DNA of 64,000 nucleotides from assembly GCA_030734395.1 (NCBI GenBank), contig JAUZTG010000034.1:496001-560000 (forward strand), written 5' to 3'. Both the position numbers and the translations under genes were made by a program. Below, one piece after another: positions 33,823 to 45,968 of the stretch. The stretch is from Sarocladium kiliense (Eukaryota > Ascomycota > Sordariomycetes > Hypocreales > Sarocladiaceae). The notes under the pieces are model-generated. The model did not search any database and had not been told where the DNA came from. It saw only the letters and a list, made by a program, of their open reading frames with translations. Numbering within the stretch: the first letter of the stretch is position 1; every line of letters begins with the position of its first letter.

Positions 33823-35215
33823 TGCGGTGGGATTCGGTTGGGTTATAAGATCATGATAGAACTGAGGTTATACAGAGTTGAGTCTCAAGTGAGGAAGGAC
33901 ATGCATATCAAATGGAAGTGGTAGCGCCTCTATGGAAGAGGGTCTCGTGAGTCTTTAACTTATACTATACTCTGTGCTGGCTGGCACTGGGCAACATCGA
34001 TGACAAGGTCAAGCATTGCCGCCAAGGCCCAGAGGTGGCTGAAGCCCAGATGGCTGCTTCTTCTTCTTAGCTGGGAACCTCATTGGCCATATGCTCCAGA
34101 AAACAAGGGTCTTGAGCTGGGATTTGAGTGGGAATCATCGCTGGTCATGCTGGCCAAGGGTCTGCATGCATCCCTGGGCACGCGCGCGAAACTGGGCAGA
34201 AGAATCCCGATTAGGGTGTAAGTGGGGATGACGTCACTGAGCCGGGACGGGGATTCGCAGGGGGAGGAGCCGGAATCTGCGAAGGAGATGCCGAATTGGG
34301 GTTGGTAGTTGGGGGGGTGGATGATAATTATAGGGTTTGGGGAAACTCTATTTTGACGGTGTAGGCGGTGAATGATTATTGCTCAGGGATTGAGGCAATG
34401 ATGCCGAGGAGGAGCGTGGCCGTTGGACAGGACATGACTAGTCAACCCGGGTACCTTGCTTGGTGAGGGTGGGCATTGGGTTGAGTTTGTCTAGGCCAGG
34501 CACGGATATACTGTTAAGTGGAATAGACAAACCCAGCTAGGCAGTGACTAAGCTAAGTCACCGTAATAACGTCGAAGCGCCTGCCTGTCTAATGACGAAG
34601 GTTGTCAGACACGGCTTCTACCGTGTCTCTCCATCCGCGGTGCCAGGCTCCTCCCACTGAACTGACAACGGGACTCAGCTTTCCAAGGCTTGAACATGAC
34701 TCACTTACATAATGAAGTCACTTGAGAGCACCAAGCTGTCATATCCCGTGTAAGTCCCCGTTCTTCGCTGGCTAGCTTGCGAAAGACGGCTCCTATTGCC
34801 CAGCTGCACTTACACACACACACACCCTCACAACAGTCTATTGAACTACATACAAAAAAGAAATTGAACAGCTTGAGACCGCGATCAAAGCATGAGAAGT
34901 GCCAAGGCATTTGATCTGCCCGCATTAGTGCCGATCACCGCGCCTATGTAGGTAATTACGTGTCTAAAGGGAGGAGGTCTCGCTGTCTCACCACGGCAGA
35001 CACCGACTAGGCCTCTCGTCAATCTCGCCGAGGACTCACTTGGAAATGACGACTTAGTCCCTTGGTTTGGTCAGGTCAGTCATCTCGGCTGAGCCTTTCC
35101 CCATATTCATAAAGGTATAAATGAGAGCTTGGGTGCTTCTTATTACTCCCCTGACAGAGCATCACCACGCCTTCTTTCTCAAACATACTTCATCACATCT
35201 ATACGACTCTGCGAG
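33823..35215. promoter_or_regulatory. 1.4-kb divergent region between two secreted-protein genes
   Basis: It carries the promoters of the GH128 gene (minus) and the DUF3472-like gene (plus). TATAAAT at 35116-35122 lies 94 nt before the second start. An 8-bp inverted repeat (AGACACGG/CCGTGTCT, 34607-34628) lies in the middle. No gene is supported here. Confidence 0.45.
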
Positions 35216-35935
35216 ATGAAGTCCTCCCTCGCCGTTCTGGCAGTCGTTGCCCCACAAAGTGGCTTTGCTCTCGTCGGCAACTCCTGGTCCTTCAGCGGAA
35301 CCCCTTCAGGCGGCCTCAAGGACATCACATTCCCCTTCAACATGGCCGGCGCTGCCCACAAATCCGGATATTACTTCGCTCAGCAGTTTAACTTCGAGAA
35401 CATCCGAGACGTTGGGTACTGCGGCATCCAGAACCGCCCTGATCAAGAGGGCAAAAGCATTGTCCACGCCGTCTTCTCCTCTTTCCAGGAGGGTACCACA
35501 ACTAGTGATCCGAATTGCTCTCCCGGCGCGGATGGCGGTCCTGGCGTCAGTTGCGCGGTGGACTTTGAGGGCCCGTATGATGTGACCTACAACATCACCG
35601 TCGAGAATATCTCAGGATCGAGCTGGAAAGGCACCGCTACCAACACGGCCACCGAGGAAACCGTCCACATCGGGTCCTGGACACTCCCTTCCGAAGCAGG
35701 TGGTATCAAGTCTAGCCAGCAAGGGTTTGTGGAGTATTATCCTTGGAACATAGGGGGAGCTCAATGCGCTCAATTGCCCAAGACTTCGGTCACGATGTAT
35801 GATCCTTCTTCCAAGACTTCGGGTGCAGGCGAGGGTCGTACGGAGCAACCCTATGAATATGGCGATTGCGTGGGCCAGGTTGGCTTTACATCATCTCGAG
35901 TTGACAAGGGATTCAAGATCGAGGTTGGGTTCTAG
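35216..35935 (+). CDS. small secreted protein, DUF3472-like
   Basis: One exon codes 239 residues from ATG 35216; the frame is open further upstream, but only from a TTG. A signal peptide spans about residues 1-19 (SLAVLAVVAPQSGFA). The mature protein is rich in Gly, aromatic and Thr residues with segments such as WSFSGTPSGGLKDITFPF and GYYFAQQFNFE...GYCGIQNR, which resemble beta-sheet DUF3472 proteins. That family call is by eye. Cysteines occur as likely disulphide partners (YCGIQ; NCSPG; VSCAVD; AQCAQL; GDCVGQ). No catalytic motif is visible. The stop is 103 bp from the tyrosinase stop (convergent). Confidence 0.75.
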   Translation: MKSSLAVLAVVAPQSGFALVGNSWSFSGTPSGGLKDITFPFNMAGAAHKSGYYFAQQFNFENIRDVGYCGIQNRPDQEGKSIVHAVFSSFQEGTTTSDPNCSPGADGGPGVSCAVDFEGPYDVTYNITVENISGSSWKGTATNTATEETVHIGSWTLPSEAGGIKSSQQGFVEYYPWNIGGAQCAQLPKTSVTMYDPSSKTSGAGEGRTEQPYEYGDCVGQVGFTSSRVDKGFKIEVGF

Positions 35936-36038
35936 GCCAGGTCGCTGTTATTGACAAGATATAAATGCAAAGTATGCCATGTCCAAGTTTGTTATATGCC
36001 ATGATCGAATATGTACAACGGCTAGAAACCCCAGGCGT

Positions 36039-37083
36039 CTAGTACGTAAAGCAGAGCTTCTCACTGCGGATATTCATAACATCTCCCACCTTCACATCCT
36101 CAGCCACATCCCCCATAAACAGCAAGTCATCAAAGCTCACTTCCCTCCTGCCCTCTTCTCCAAAGTGCGACGCCTCACCCGAGTACTCCGTCAGCCGACT
36201 CTCGTCCTCCTGCTGCCACATCCACCAAAGACGATCAATCTGCGCATGGTGCAAGAAGAAGAGAGGCTCATTGGGGGAGGTAGTCGGGTTCATCTCTCCG
36301 CCGAGACAGGCGTGAATCATCCCGTGTGGACCTCCTTCCAGAGCCCCGTGGAAGTGTGTCCAGTTACCGGATGAGAGCGTGTCAGCAACACCCTCAGGAC
36401 CAAATAAATCCGCCATAATTGCGTAGGCTTCCGGCTCGCTGACTTCAGGGAGATCGCGGTACAGGCAGTGTCCGCCCGAAACCATATCCACAGGGTTGAT
36501 GGCCAGGTACTCAGGGCGAAGGTCCTTGAACGGGCCAGTGTTGACACACTGCAGGGCTCTGGCTTCTGGATCTGGTGAGGGTTCGCTGTGGTCGGGACTG
36601 CCGTTGCCACCGAAGCCCAGCTCGTCGGCCATGACGGGGGAGTGGCGAAGGCCGGCGGTGTCGAGAGTCCAGTCCCAGTATGTGCCTGGACCTTGGTAGC
36701 CGCAGTCGCGAAGGGCGTCCTCGTAGACTTTGCCGAAGTAGCGGTGCCATGGGAGGAAGGGAGGGCCGCCATGGACTAAGTTTCTCATTAGAATAGCTAT
36801 CCAAGATATAGATGATAGGATAAGGCAACGTACTATAATTGTTGAGCTCGAAGTGCACGTGAGCAAAGTCGTCGTAAAGGGTGCTGTTTAGACCGCGGCG
36901 AGAGGGTTTCGTTTTGAGGCAGAGGACGGAGTCAAGGTAGCTCTGCTGGTCCTCGGCTTTGAGCTGTCGCCATTCAATTCTTTTGGAAGGGTTTGCACAG
37001 TTCTTGGTCGCCCTGGAGGGGAGGACCGCTGCTGAGGCGAGGGTGCCAACCGCAAGAACGGCTGAAAGGGCTTGGACTTTCAT
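36039..37083 (-). CDS. secreted short tyrosinase
   Basis: Two exons, 37083-36834 and 36775-36039, joined in phase 1 across a 58-nt intron, encode 328 residues. A signal peptide spans about 1-19. The type-3 copper centre is complete. CuA: H77 (AHVHF), H85 (IHGG) and H94 (PWHRYF). CuB: the HxxxH of GGPHGMIH and the FFLHHAQIDRLWW motif. The enzyme oxidises phenols to catechols and quinones; extracellular fungal forms serve in melanin formation, defence or oxidation of host phenolics. It lacks the long C-terminal shielding domain of intracellular pro-tyrosinases, which fits the short secreted class. It is convergent with the DUF3472-like gene and divergent from the membrane-protein gene at 38000. 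Confidence 0.92.
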
Positions 37084-37999
37084 GATTGTGGCGATGATGC
37101 GGTCTTTAGCAAAACGAGTGTGGTGATTTCAGTATTAGCGATGATGACCCATGGAGAAATGAAATGTGGTCGATGACTATGCTATAGTAATCAGATCATG
37201 CAGCGGACGATAGGGTTCTATTATACTCCCGAACTATCACAGCCTGTTAGCCGAACAGCAAGCCAAAACCGGGTCAACTACCGAGAACATGGGGGAAACC
37301 ACTCGGTATGTCATATGCATCTCCGGCGTATCCAAAATTAGACTCCCATGCTCCACGATCACGAGGCGGCAGAACACCCGTAGCTAGCCTAGTGCTCTGC
37401 TTAAAATGAGGGATCTGCAATTCCACATCGTGGCATTAATCAGGTACGAGGCTTGGCGATTAGGCCCAAGAGGAACCCTAGCCTTAACAAAGCAGCCTGT
37501 CAATGCATGATTCGGTTTCTAGAATCGCCGTCGCGTGCCCTTGGCCCCGGCATGAACTGGAGACTCTAACAGAGAATAAGGGATTGGCTTTTAAACATCT
37601 TCACCAGCATTACCCATTGTGATTTTACTCGGCCCCCTCCGATGCCTCGTATTTTCGGCAGACTAACACAACTGCCATCTCCACCGAGGCTGCTAGGTCG
37701 TCTTGGCTGTCTAGAGGAACCCTTTTCTGGGTTCCCATCCCGAGAGACGAAAAAACTTGCAGCTTTTTTCACGAGTTTGTCTTTGGATCTACTTATGATC
37801 TCTAGACAAGGTTTGTTGATTGTGCTAATTTCGTCCTTTGCTCTTCTTTGCACTGGAACAGGGGCGGCTTACAGTCGTTCGTTCACTAGTGGTTGCAAAT
37901 AACCTTGACCATTTACTCTTTTTTTTTTTTTTTTTTTTTCCACTTTTGGGACATTGTCATTCTACTGAGGACGAGGCTGAGGAAGCCGAGGAATGCAGA
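37084..37999. promoter_or_regulatory. divergent region between tyrosinase and the membrane-protein gene
   Basis: About 0.9 kb. A run of 21 T at 37919-37939 lies 60 nt before the downstream start and would fall in its promoter or leader. No coding feature was seen. Confidence 0.45.
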
Positions 38000-39063
38000 A
38001 TGCGTGTCCCAGTGCTCACCACCTTCATCTCCATATTCGCGCTGGCCGCGGGTCAATCTGACGATCGATGCTTCGTCACTAATGACTGGGGCTCCATCGT
38101 CCCTGGGAAACCTCAGGTTATCATTTGGGACTCTGGGTCTTTCTGGGATGTGCTGTTGAATAGTGGCGTTCATACACAAGCCGGCTTGGCTGGAGTTATC
38201 GCTCGTAAGTCTACGACTTTTGGTCATCACCGGAGTAGAGGGTTTCTAACATCGCTGGACTAGGCAACATATCACAAAACTCAGTTGTCTGGATCCCTCC
38301 AAAGGACATTGCCCAAGATCCGAATCAAGTCTTCGCCGTCCAGCTCTGGGATCTGGCAAAAGGCACTGGATGTGTCTCTCCAGCCTTCCGCTTCGCAAAG
38401 GCCAACGACGACGATGACAATCAGGAGACTGCAAGCCTACCTCCTGGGCCCTTGGTGACGACCGCCGTCTCGCTCCTGAACTATGGATCCATCACGGCGA
38501 CCGCCACTGTCGCGACCTTCCAATCCGACGAGGCTGCCTCAGCACACACCGTCACCGGCACCATCACAGGCACAGACACCGCCATCGCCACCAGCACTGC
38601 CCCATCAAACAACGAGGACTCTTCGTCCCGGCCAAATATACTCGCCATCGCAATCGGAGCCATCTTCGGCATCCTCGTCATCATCCTTATCGTCCTAAGT
38701 ATTCTGCTCTGGCGAGCCAGACGGAAACGAGCCCGCCAACGAGCAAACTCCACCGCAGACCCAAAACTCATCACATCATCGACGGATTCTAGAGCGCCGA
38801 GTGTAATTGAGATGGACGCTAGACAGGTCGCTGCGGCAGAGATGACAGGGATTTCCTCAAGGGTTGAGATGGCGGCCGAGAGCAAGCCACAGGAGCTACC
38901 ATCGCAGGGCATGGCACCGGTTGAGTTACCTGCGGATGAGGTGCCGCCTCCTAGGTATCCGGGGGATGGGACTGTCTCTGTGTCTTCACTGGGGGAGACG
39001 AGAAGGTCGTCGATAGATACGGGGGTCTTTGTGGTTTCGCCAGCAAGTGATCGGAAGTTATAG
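38000..39063 (+). CDS. single-pass cell-surface protein of unknown function
   Basis: Two exons, 38000-38204 and 38264-39063, encode 334 residues. The layout is signal peptide (about 1-18, ends ALAAG), a short extracellular domain with paired cysteines (DRCFVTND; GTGCVSPAF) and NDWGSIVPG/VIIWDSG segments, a Ser/Thr-rich stalk (TATATVAT; TGTDTAIATST), one transmembrane helix (about 194-218) and a basic stop-transfer RARRKRARQR. The cytoplasmic tail of about 110 residues contains PPPRYPG and Ser-rich sites. This resembles fungal Mid2/WSC-like sensors in plan, but no WSC or other named domain was recognised. The start at 38000 is the ATG that opens the signal peptide. It is convergent with the IDO-fusion gene. 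Confidence 0.8.
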
Positions 39064-39323
39064 CATTCGACTAGAGCACTGTCTTTCCCCAACACCGCGT
39101 GTTTCTGAACCTTGTATGAACCTCCCTAAGCTGAAAAGCTACTACCCAGCCCAAGCGTTGATGAGTAGTATACTGGAGCGAACAACGTCACAGTAAAGTC
39201 GAAACTTCTCTAACCAGTAGCTCCGCTGTATGGTCTGACCTGACGATTCATACCGCCTGGCATCACTGTTGGCTTGAATTTTACAAAAGGAATCAGAGTC
39301 TCTTTGTGGGAAAGACTAACTAA

Positions 39324-42300
39324 CTAATGAAAGCTCTTGCGATCAACCATCTCCGCCAAACGAAGCGACCTCAACGCTCCAGTCGAAGGTGTCACTCCGC
39401 CCGGCACCGCCCTCGTGTTCAAGCTCGCCGCCCTTCCAACAGCCATCCTAGTCTTCAAGTCCATCGCTTGCGGAGGCCTCGTTGACCCATCGCTCATCTT
39501 CCTTGAGTTCAGCTTGCCGACAGACACAGACCCTGACATTCCATCTCCAGCTCCCATCAAGGGAATGTGATCCTGACTCCCTGACCCGTTCGATCTGGTT
39601 GACCTTCGTCTGTTCAGACCCATCGTGGCCTTCATATGATCAGCGAGAGACGGAGCTCTTCCATGACGGTAAGCCATCTCCCGCGTAGGGGACCGGCTTG
39701 ACGCTCTGCTTGATGGTGGCGTTGGCAACCCCTGTCGAGACGGAGCACGCGATTCCTGGGCCCCAGCTTTCATGATATCCTCCAGACTCAGGCCCTGTGG
39801 CAACGCGGGAAGTTGACTGAGTCTTCGCATGGCGCGCATGTTCTGGGAGATGAAGGTTGACATGCGCCGCGCCGCACTCTCGTTCTCGAAGCGCTCAAAC
39901 GCAGGTGGCGCATCGGGCGGAACATCAGCTCTTGCTCTACGCCTCTCATTGAGCTGAGCAGTGCCACTTGCAGTCGATCTTGGCTGATGCTGTTGTTGCT
40001 GTGTCGCCGTGCTTGCGATGGTGTTCTGCACACGAGATAACACACCATCGAAGTCAACCGCATCGTCATGCGCGAGCGGCTGTGTTGAAACCTCCAGAAC
40101 AGCAGTCCTGGCAAGGACGAAGAACGAACCGTCACGAATGCGCTGTCTGACCTGCTGCCAGCGAGTTCGTGCTGGGTTCTGCTCTAGTGAAGGTTGATAG
40201 ATCGAGTGCCGGGCGAGTTTGGCGTAGAAGATATCTAGACGCCGGGCCATACGCTCGAGCAGCTGCATCAGGAATGAACACATGGAAGAGACGCGTTGAG
40301 CTGAAGATGCTGCGTCCAATTCCATGATTGAGTCGAAGGCGTCCATTCCCTGGCATGCCTCGGCGCGGATGTCTTCGAGAAGCTCAATGTCCAGAGCCAC
40401 CGCCTTGCTCGCATAGTCCATGATACCACTCTGTTGCAGACGAGCCGCCTCACTTTGAAGAATGAGCTCGCCGATGCTCGAGACCTCCTTCATGGTGGTC
40501 ATGGCGTGTGAAGATGTAGTGGCACGGGATACTGCACCAAGAATATCCGGCAGCTTGCTGACCATGCCTGCGGCTGACGCAGAGTTTGCAGTCATGAACG
40601 AGAGCTTCAGGACGAGCTCTTGGAACTTGGGACCAAAGAGAGCCGAGAATCCACCTTGGAGAAGACGGGATTGATACTGGTAGAAGATGCGAACACCGAG
40701 CATATTGATCAGACCCTCCTGGAACCAGAGCTTCTGAGAATGAACAAGATCCTCCATCTCGAACTGCTGGGCAACCAGAGTTTCCACGGTGGTACGGAGA
40801 TACTGACTCCAGAGATCATACAGGCTGCTGAGATCATCTGAGCCGTGGAAGTCTGGCTTGGGCGTCAAGTGGCCGATGAAGTATTTGGTCAGGAGGCTGG
40901 CAACCTCGGGGTTGTTGGTGTGTGCGAGGTTGTCGAATGACTCGGAGCAGTCCACACCAGCATTTGATTTGAGGATCAGGGTTCCTCCTGGGTGCATTGG
41001 AGCAAAGTCGGTTACATCATAGGCGCTGCCGTGGACACCGATCCAAGTCCTCGTGCCAGGTCGGTGGCCAGTGTGTTTGGCGAGCTCAGACAGCGGGATT
41101 GTGGGACGGTTGCAAGGGAGAGGCTTGGGGGTCATGAAGACGTCAAGCATGATCCGGCGCTCCGCAAAGGCTGCGTTGATGATGATGTCGGTAGAGTCCA
41201 TCGTAGCGGTGCGGTGGTTGTAGATGGCCTTGCGGATGCCGTTCATGACCGAGTCGAAGACAGCGACGGAGCCGCAGATATAAAGGTAGCCACCAAGACC
41301 GCCCTGCTTCTTAGACATGACCAGGTCGCAGACAGTGGCGCCCTGTTCGACAATCAGAGAGTCGATGTATCTCGGCTCCGTCTCCTTCTCGACAAGGTCA
41401 CGGGCAGAGCTATCATACGCAAGTCCTCTCTTGTCACGCGAGAAGGCCAAATGGACCTCCATCATGCCAGCATTGACGTAGTGACGGAGCTCGTCCTCAT
41501 AAGAGAACTTGTCGCGGTTCTGGACGCCGAGATAGAGAATGTTGCGTCCTACGGGGTTCTGAACTCGAGCTTGCCAGAAGCTCCGGAAGGGCGCAATGCC
41601 ACTGCCACCGGCGAAGTATGCGCAAGGTGCAGCGGCATCGATGGGAAGCTGGAATGCCACTGGGCGAGATACGCCGATGAGGATGTCCTGCTCTTGGGAG
41701 AGAACATCATCAGCTGAACCCACGGGAGGGTTGAGGAAGCCGCTGCTGACACCGTATCGAGTGACATCTTCGTCGCCTGCGAAGGTATCGCACAGCTTGT
41801 AGCCAGCGCGAGAGATGGTGAGATCAACAGTGCTTGGGAGAAGTTCATCCGAGCAGTTCGAGATTGAGTACGTTCGGGGAACTTCAACAGGGATGAGGTC
41901 ACATAACCAAGCCAGATCTCCTGAGAGGTCGAATGCCTGGTCCCAGATCTGCGGAGGAGTATCGACCACGGCAGCCTGAAGTAGATCTCCCAATGAGCCT
42001 CGAACGGGCCACTCAGTTGTTGCCAGCACTCGGAGGACGGTGCTTGAAGATGCTCGGAGCATGGCGTGGACCTTGAGGACGAGAGACTGCGTCAGAGGAG
42101 CGAGGTGGCCTCTTCGCAGGATTTCAAGAACGGTGATGGCGTTGTTCGCTTGCGTTCCAGGCACCATGCCCCGTTCCGAAACTGTCTTGAGATGCTCTGC
42201 GAAGCGAGTCCAAGTCCGGTCCAGACGAGGCTTTGTCTCGAAGACCTGATCGAGGCCGAGAGCTGCAGCCACTTTTGCGCACTCTTGCCATCCGTTAAGG

Positions 42301-44127
42301 GGCATCACAGCGAGGCGGTCTCCTGGCTGAAAGGTGATGCCTGTGTCATGCAGGTCGAGACGGACAAGCGCAATCGACCTTTCTGAGTCTGAGTCGATGA
42401 AAGACCGGTCGAGAACCCTTGATCGGTAGCGGCATTCCTCGAATGATCCTCGCATCTGATGCGGTTCGACTTGTATGTTGCCACGATAAGGCTCGAGGCG
42501 CTCCTTCATGGCATCGGAGAACTGTCGATGGACCTCTTCCCAGGGGCGGCCGACAGAGTCAGCACCTCCAGAGTTGCCGTTCGTTTCGGTGCGTCCGGTC
42601 TTGGAGGCAACCTCAAGAATACCGAAGACTTTGTATCGATGGGTACCCATGAAACCACGTTCGCCTGTGTATGCTTCGATGATGCCGTCCATAACACCCA
42701 TCAGTCGAGGATCATTGGACTCCTTGACATACTCGGGAATGCGGTAATGATACTCGACAGCCGCGATGAACGCTCGAAGATTGGAGGGGAGCCATGCTCG
42801 GAGGTGCAGGCCTTCATTGCCTAGGAAGGAATCGTACTTCTTCCGGCCGAGAAACGCATCCATCAGGAGGTAAGGTGGGAACTGAAGCCCTGATGCTGCC
42901 GGACATCGCTTCGAGAGTGGTGCTGAGAACTTGCCCCATCGAACCCATTCGGTTGCTGAGACGTAGTTGTCACCGGAGTTTGGGTTGGTCGAGATGGAAT
43001 GGAAGGCGTTGGGCATCATCTCAAGAATCTCCTTGAGTCGGATCATTTCTCGGAGCAGACCCTCGTTGTCACGGTTCATGACATGCTCCTGGCAAGCTGC
43101 GATAGCATCTGGACCATCTTGGAACGAGGCTGCTGTATCTGCGCAGCCCTTGAGGAAAGCGATCTCCGTTCGCTCTCCGAACATGGGCCACCTGAGGTCT
43201 GTGTTGTCGAAGCGTCCCACGTAGGGGAATGTGGATGTCGGGTCCCGGACTTTGATGTTGTAGGATGCTTGGTCGAAGAAGGTGAGGTGGGGGATGGCTC
43301 TTCCCATACGTCGTGAGATCTGCCAGTATGGGAGGCCGATGGTTCGGGGAATGTTGATCAACTCGGGACCCAGGTCGTCGCTCATCTCAACATCTGGCCG
43401 TGTCTGCTTCTCACGTGTGCTTACTCCGTCATACCCATCGTTCTTCTCTTCGTATCGGTAGATGGAACAGAGCATGCCTAATGCCACCAAGGCTGCCCAG
43501 AGTGCCTTGTCAGGGATGACATCAGGTGTTCCTTGGACCAAAGGCAGCGCGGCGACGGAGGCTCTTACACGACCTCTGCCAACACAACCAGGCATGCGCT
43601 CACAGAGATCTGACCACACGCGACCTGGGCTGCTAGCAAGAGCTCCAGCAGCCTCGTTTGCATCTGGTGGACAGAAGCCGAAGCCTTTGCTGAGGTAGCC
43701 ATCTTTCCATCCTGTTCGAGAGCCGATAGCCTCAGCGCGAATCATAACTTGGCGAGCTGGTGCACCAAGAGCTACGGCTAGAAGATCTTTGTCTGTGGCG
43801 ACAAGGCTGTCGACATTGGCCACGGAAGATGTGTAGTCAGGTGATGGGATGTCTGAGTAGAGAATATCATTGATAGCCTTGTGCTCTCTATCACGAAGCC
43901 ACTCATCGATCTTGACATCTCTCGGGATCTGTCATGGTCAGCGCCGATCTGCTATATTTCGTGATGTCTAAACTCACATCGAACGCAGCGTGTAGATCTC
44001 CCTGTTGTGAAAATCCCGAAAAGGAGCATCCTCTCGGTCCCATAGATCGCCTGGGGGCTGTGGACGCGTGGCCAGCTGGGCACCGGCCTCCAACAGAGCC
44101 CGAAACCGGGCAAGACGCTTCAGACAT
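39324..44127 (-). CDS. IDO-like / P450-reductase-like / cytochrome b5 fusion protein
   Basis: Two exons, 44127-43978 and 43928-39324 (49-nt intron), encode 1,584 residues. N-terminus: two Cys-Pro motifs (C6, C16) of heme-regulatory type. Residues about 150-490 resemble indoleamine 2,3-dioxygenase, with DAFLGRKKY, WLPSNLRAFIAAVE and GERGFMGTHRYKVFG; the His in the last motif fits the heme-ligand signature. Residues about 540-970 form an FAD/NADPH reductase of the P450-reductase type (FQPGDRLAVMP; RTYSIS near 733; GSGIAPFR near 822; YICGS near 932) without an FMN domain. Cytochrome b5 follows at about 1005-1085, with HPGG near 1027 and the second heme His in NLAHTNNPEV near 1049. A helical region of about 300 residues and a disordered Ser/Arg-rich tail finish it. 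No signal peptide. Probable role, inferred: NADPH-driven reduction of its own heme dioxygenase. Substrate unknown. Confidence 0.82.
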
Positions 44128-45968
44128 GTTGACGGTTGAGACGAGTGCAATCAAGTGAACAAGAACGCTAAGAATCTATAAGGTAAAATGGCCACCAGGG
44201 CAAAGAAGTGAATACAAACTCCGTCAGGTCATAGGGAGCGCACCAGGCGGATGGAGAGAAAGAGAGGGAAGCGAAGAATCGAAGGTCACATTGAAGCTGC
44301 GAGGCAGCAACAGTATAGTCTAACTCGTGCGCTCTGACCACCAGCTCATGAGTCTATTCACCTTGCTTTTCGGTGGACTGCGCTGCTTCCCCGGGGGACT
44401 AGCTATCCAGGTCTGTCACTGAAACTGGCATGGCGCCTAACAGGACCTGTCTTGAGGCTAGGAGATCCATGCACCAGACGGCAGCCACAGGTCGACTGTG
44501 GTCCGTCCGTCCGTTGTACAGGACAGTTGGGGCTGAAAGTCTGAAGTCCATCGTTCGATCAGACCTAGGTGCTGCGCCCAAGTGCCGATGAACGTGTACC
44601 CCTGTTTCACTCGAGCAATATTTTACGTACGAGAAATAGTCGATCTGGACTATTCAGACGAAAGAGGAAAGGCAGGCCGATCATTCCTTAAACTTAATGT
44701 GTTGCTTCCACTGTCTATGCTTAAACGTACCTAGGTGGCTGAGACTGTCCCCGAAACTGTATGTAAGTCGCAACCACGGTCGACAACAACTCAGCAATTG
44801 AGGCAGCGATAATACTATCTCTACACAAACTTATCAACACTTTCCCGACCAACGACTGGAGATCGCCATGGTTTTACCGAACCAGGGTCTGAGGGGGGGA
44901 GAACAGGAATTGGGCCGAGCATTTCTGAAGGGCCGGGATACAAGACAGGGGCAACGCCTAGGCCCGTTACAAGCCCAGCAGAGTGGATTGAGGCTGTAAC
45001 AAGCACAAGCACAAGCACAAGCACGACCAGGGCGTGGCGCGTCTTGGGACCGGACGAGTTTCAACATGTTCCTGTAAGGCTACGTTGTTTTGCCCTGCCC
45101 CAGAATGTCGCACGAGGTCGCAGAGTCGATCCGTCCTGAAATCCCGGCGAGAATTTCCTTGGCTTGTCTGTTCTGGTCTTTAAGCTTATCCTTGTTGAGT
45201 GGACTGCACCCGTCTGTCAAATCTGTCAGTGTGTGTGGGAACGGATGGACGGACATCACATGCCGCAATTCCTGCATGAGCGCTTTGTGTGTACATGATA
45301 GAGTTCGCATGGCATAGCTGAATGCGTGGCACAAAGTTGAGAATCAGGTCAAAGACTTACAGGAATGCTGTATTCTGATAAAAGTCCGGGCTCGTCGACA
45401 AGGACTGCCCAACGACGACGACCCCTTGGGACGGAGCCTTGATGACGCGTTCTCAATTAAATCGCTGATAGTCACCGTTAGTAGTCGCCGTTAGTCAACG
45501 CCACGAGGAGGCTAATAAGATCATCGCTCCCTATATCATCGACGTGACGAATGTTTCTAACCAACATGGGAGCATTAGGGGCAGTAATGGGGACGACGTG
45601 TGCGTACTATGATGAGACCTAGCGTGGCAAGGGTTGACAAGACAACCCCGTTTCACCTACGACCAGGAACTATCAGAGCCATTCACTTTCTCACGACAGA
45701 CGCTCATTCGATAACGTATATTCCCGACGAATCGAAGGCGGTCCAGAACTGTTCCTTGACACCTACTGCCGCACATAGCGCAAGAGATGTGAACTATGTC
45801 TCTGCCTCACAGGGGAACAACAGCCATAGCTCCCCATCAGCAAAATATCTTGACAATCATCTGGCTTGAGCCCCAGCAACTACGCCTTGTTCTTCAGTCT
45901 TCACATCTTGACCCTCACCCTGCTCCTTTGTGCCACTAATTTTCATCTCAAGAGGAGGTTCGGAGATC
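44128..45968. other. 1.8-kb region without a supported gene
   Basis: It includes the promoter of the IDO-fusion gene. A hexamer repeat (about four AAGCAC units, 45000-45024) gives a minus-strand Leu-Val run in an open frame with no ATG, so no gene is called. A plus-strand frame at 45600-45869 is also judged chance. Confidence 0.45.

Noticed and set aside
44821..45024. minus-strand frame beginning with a Leu-Val repeat that looks like a signal peptide
   Set aside because: The hydrophobic run is produced by a hexamer repeat, and the frame has no ATG after its upstream stop.
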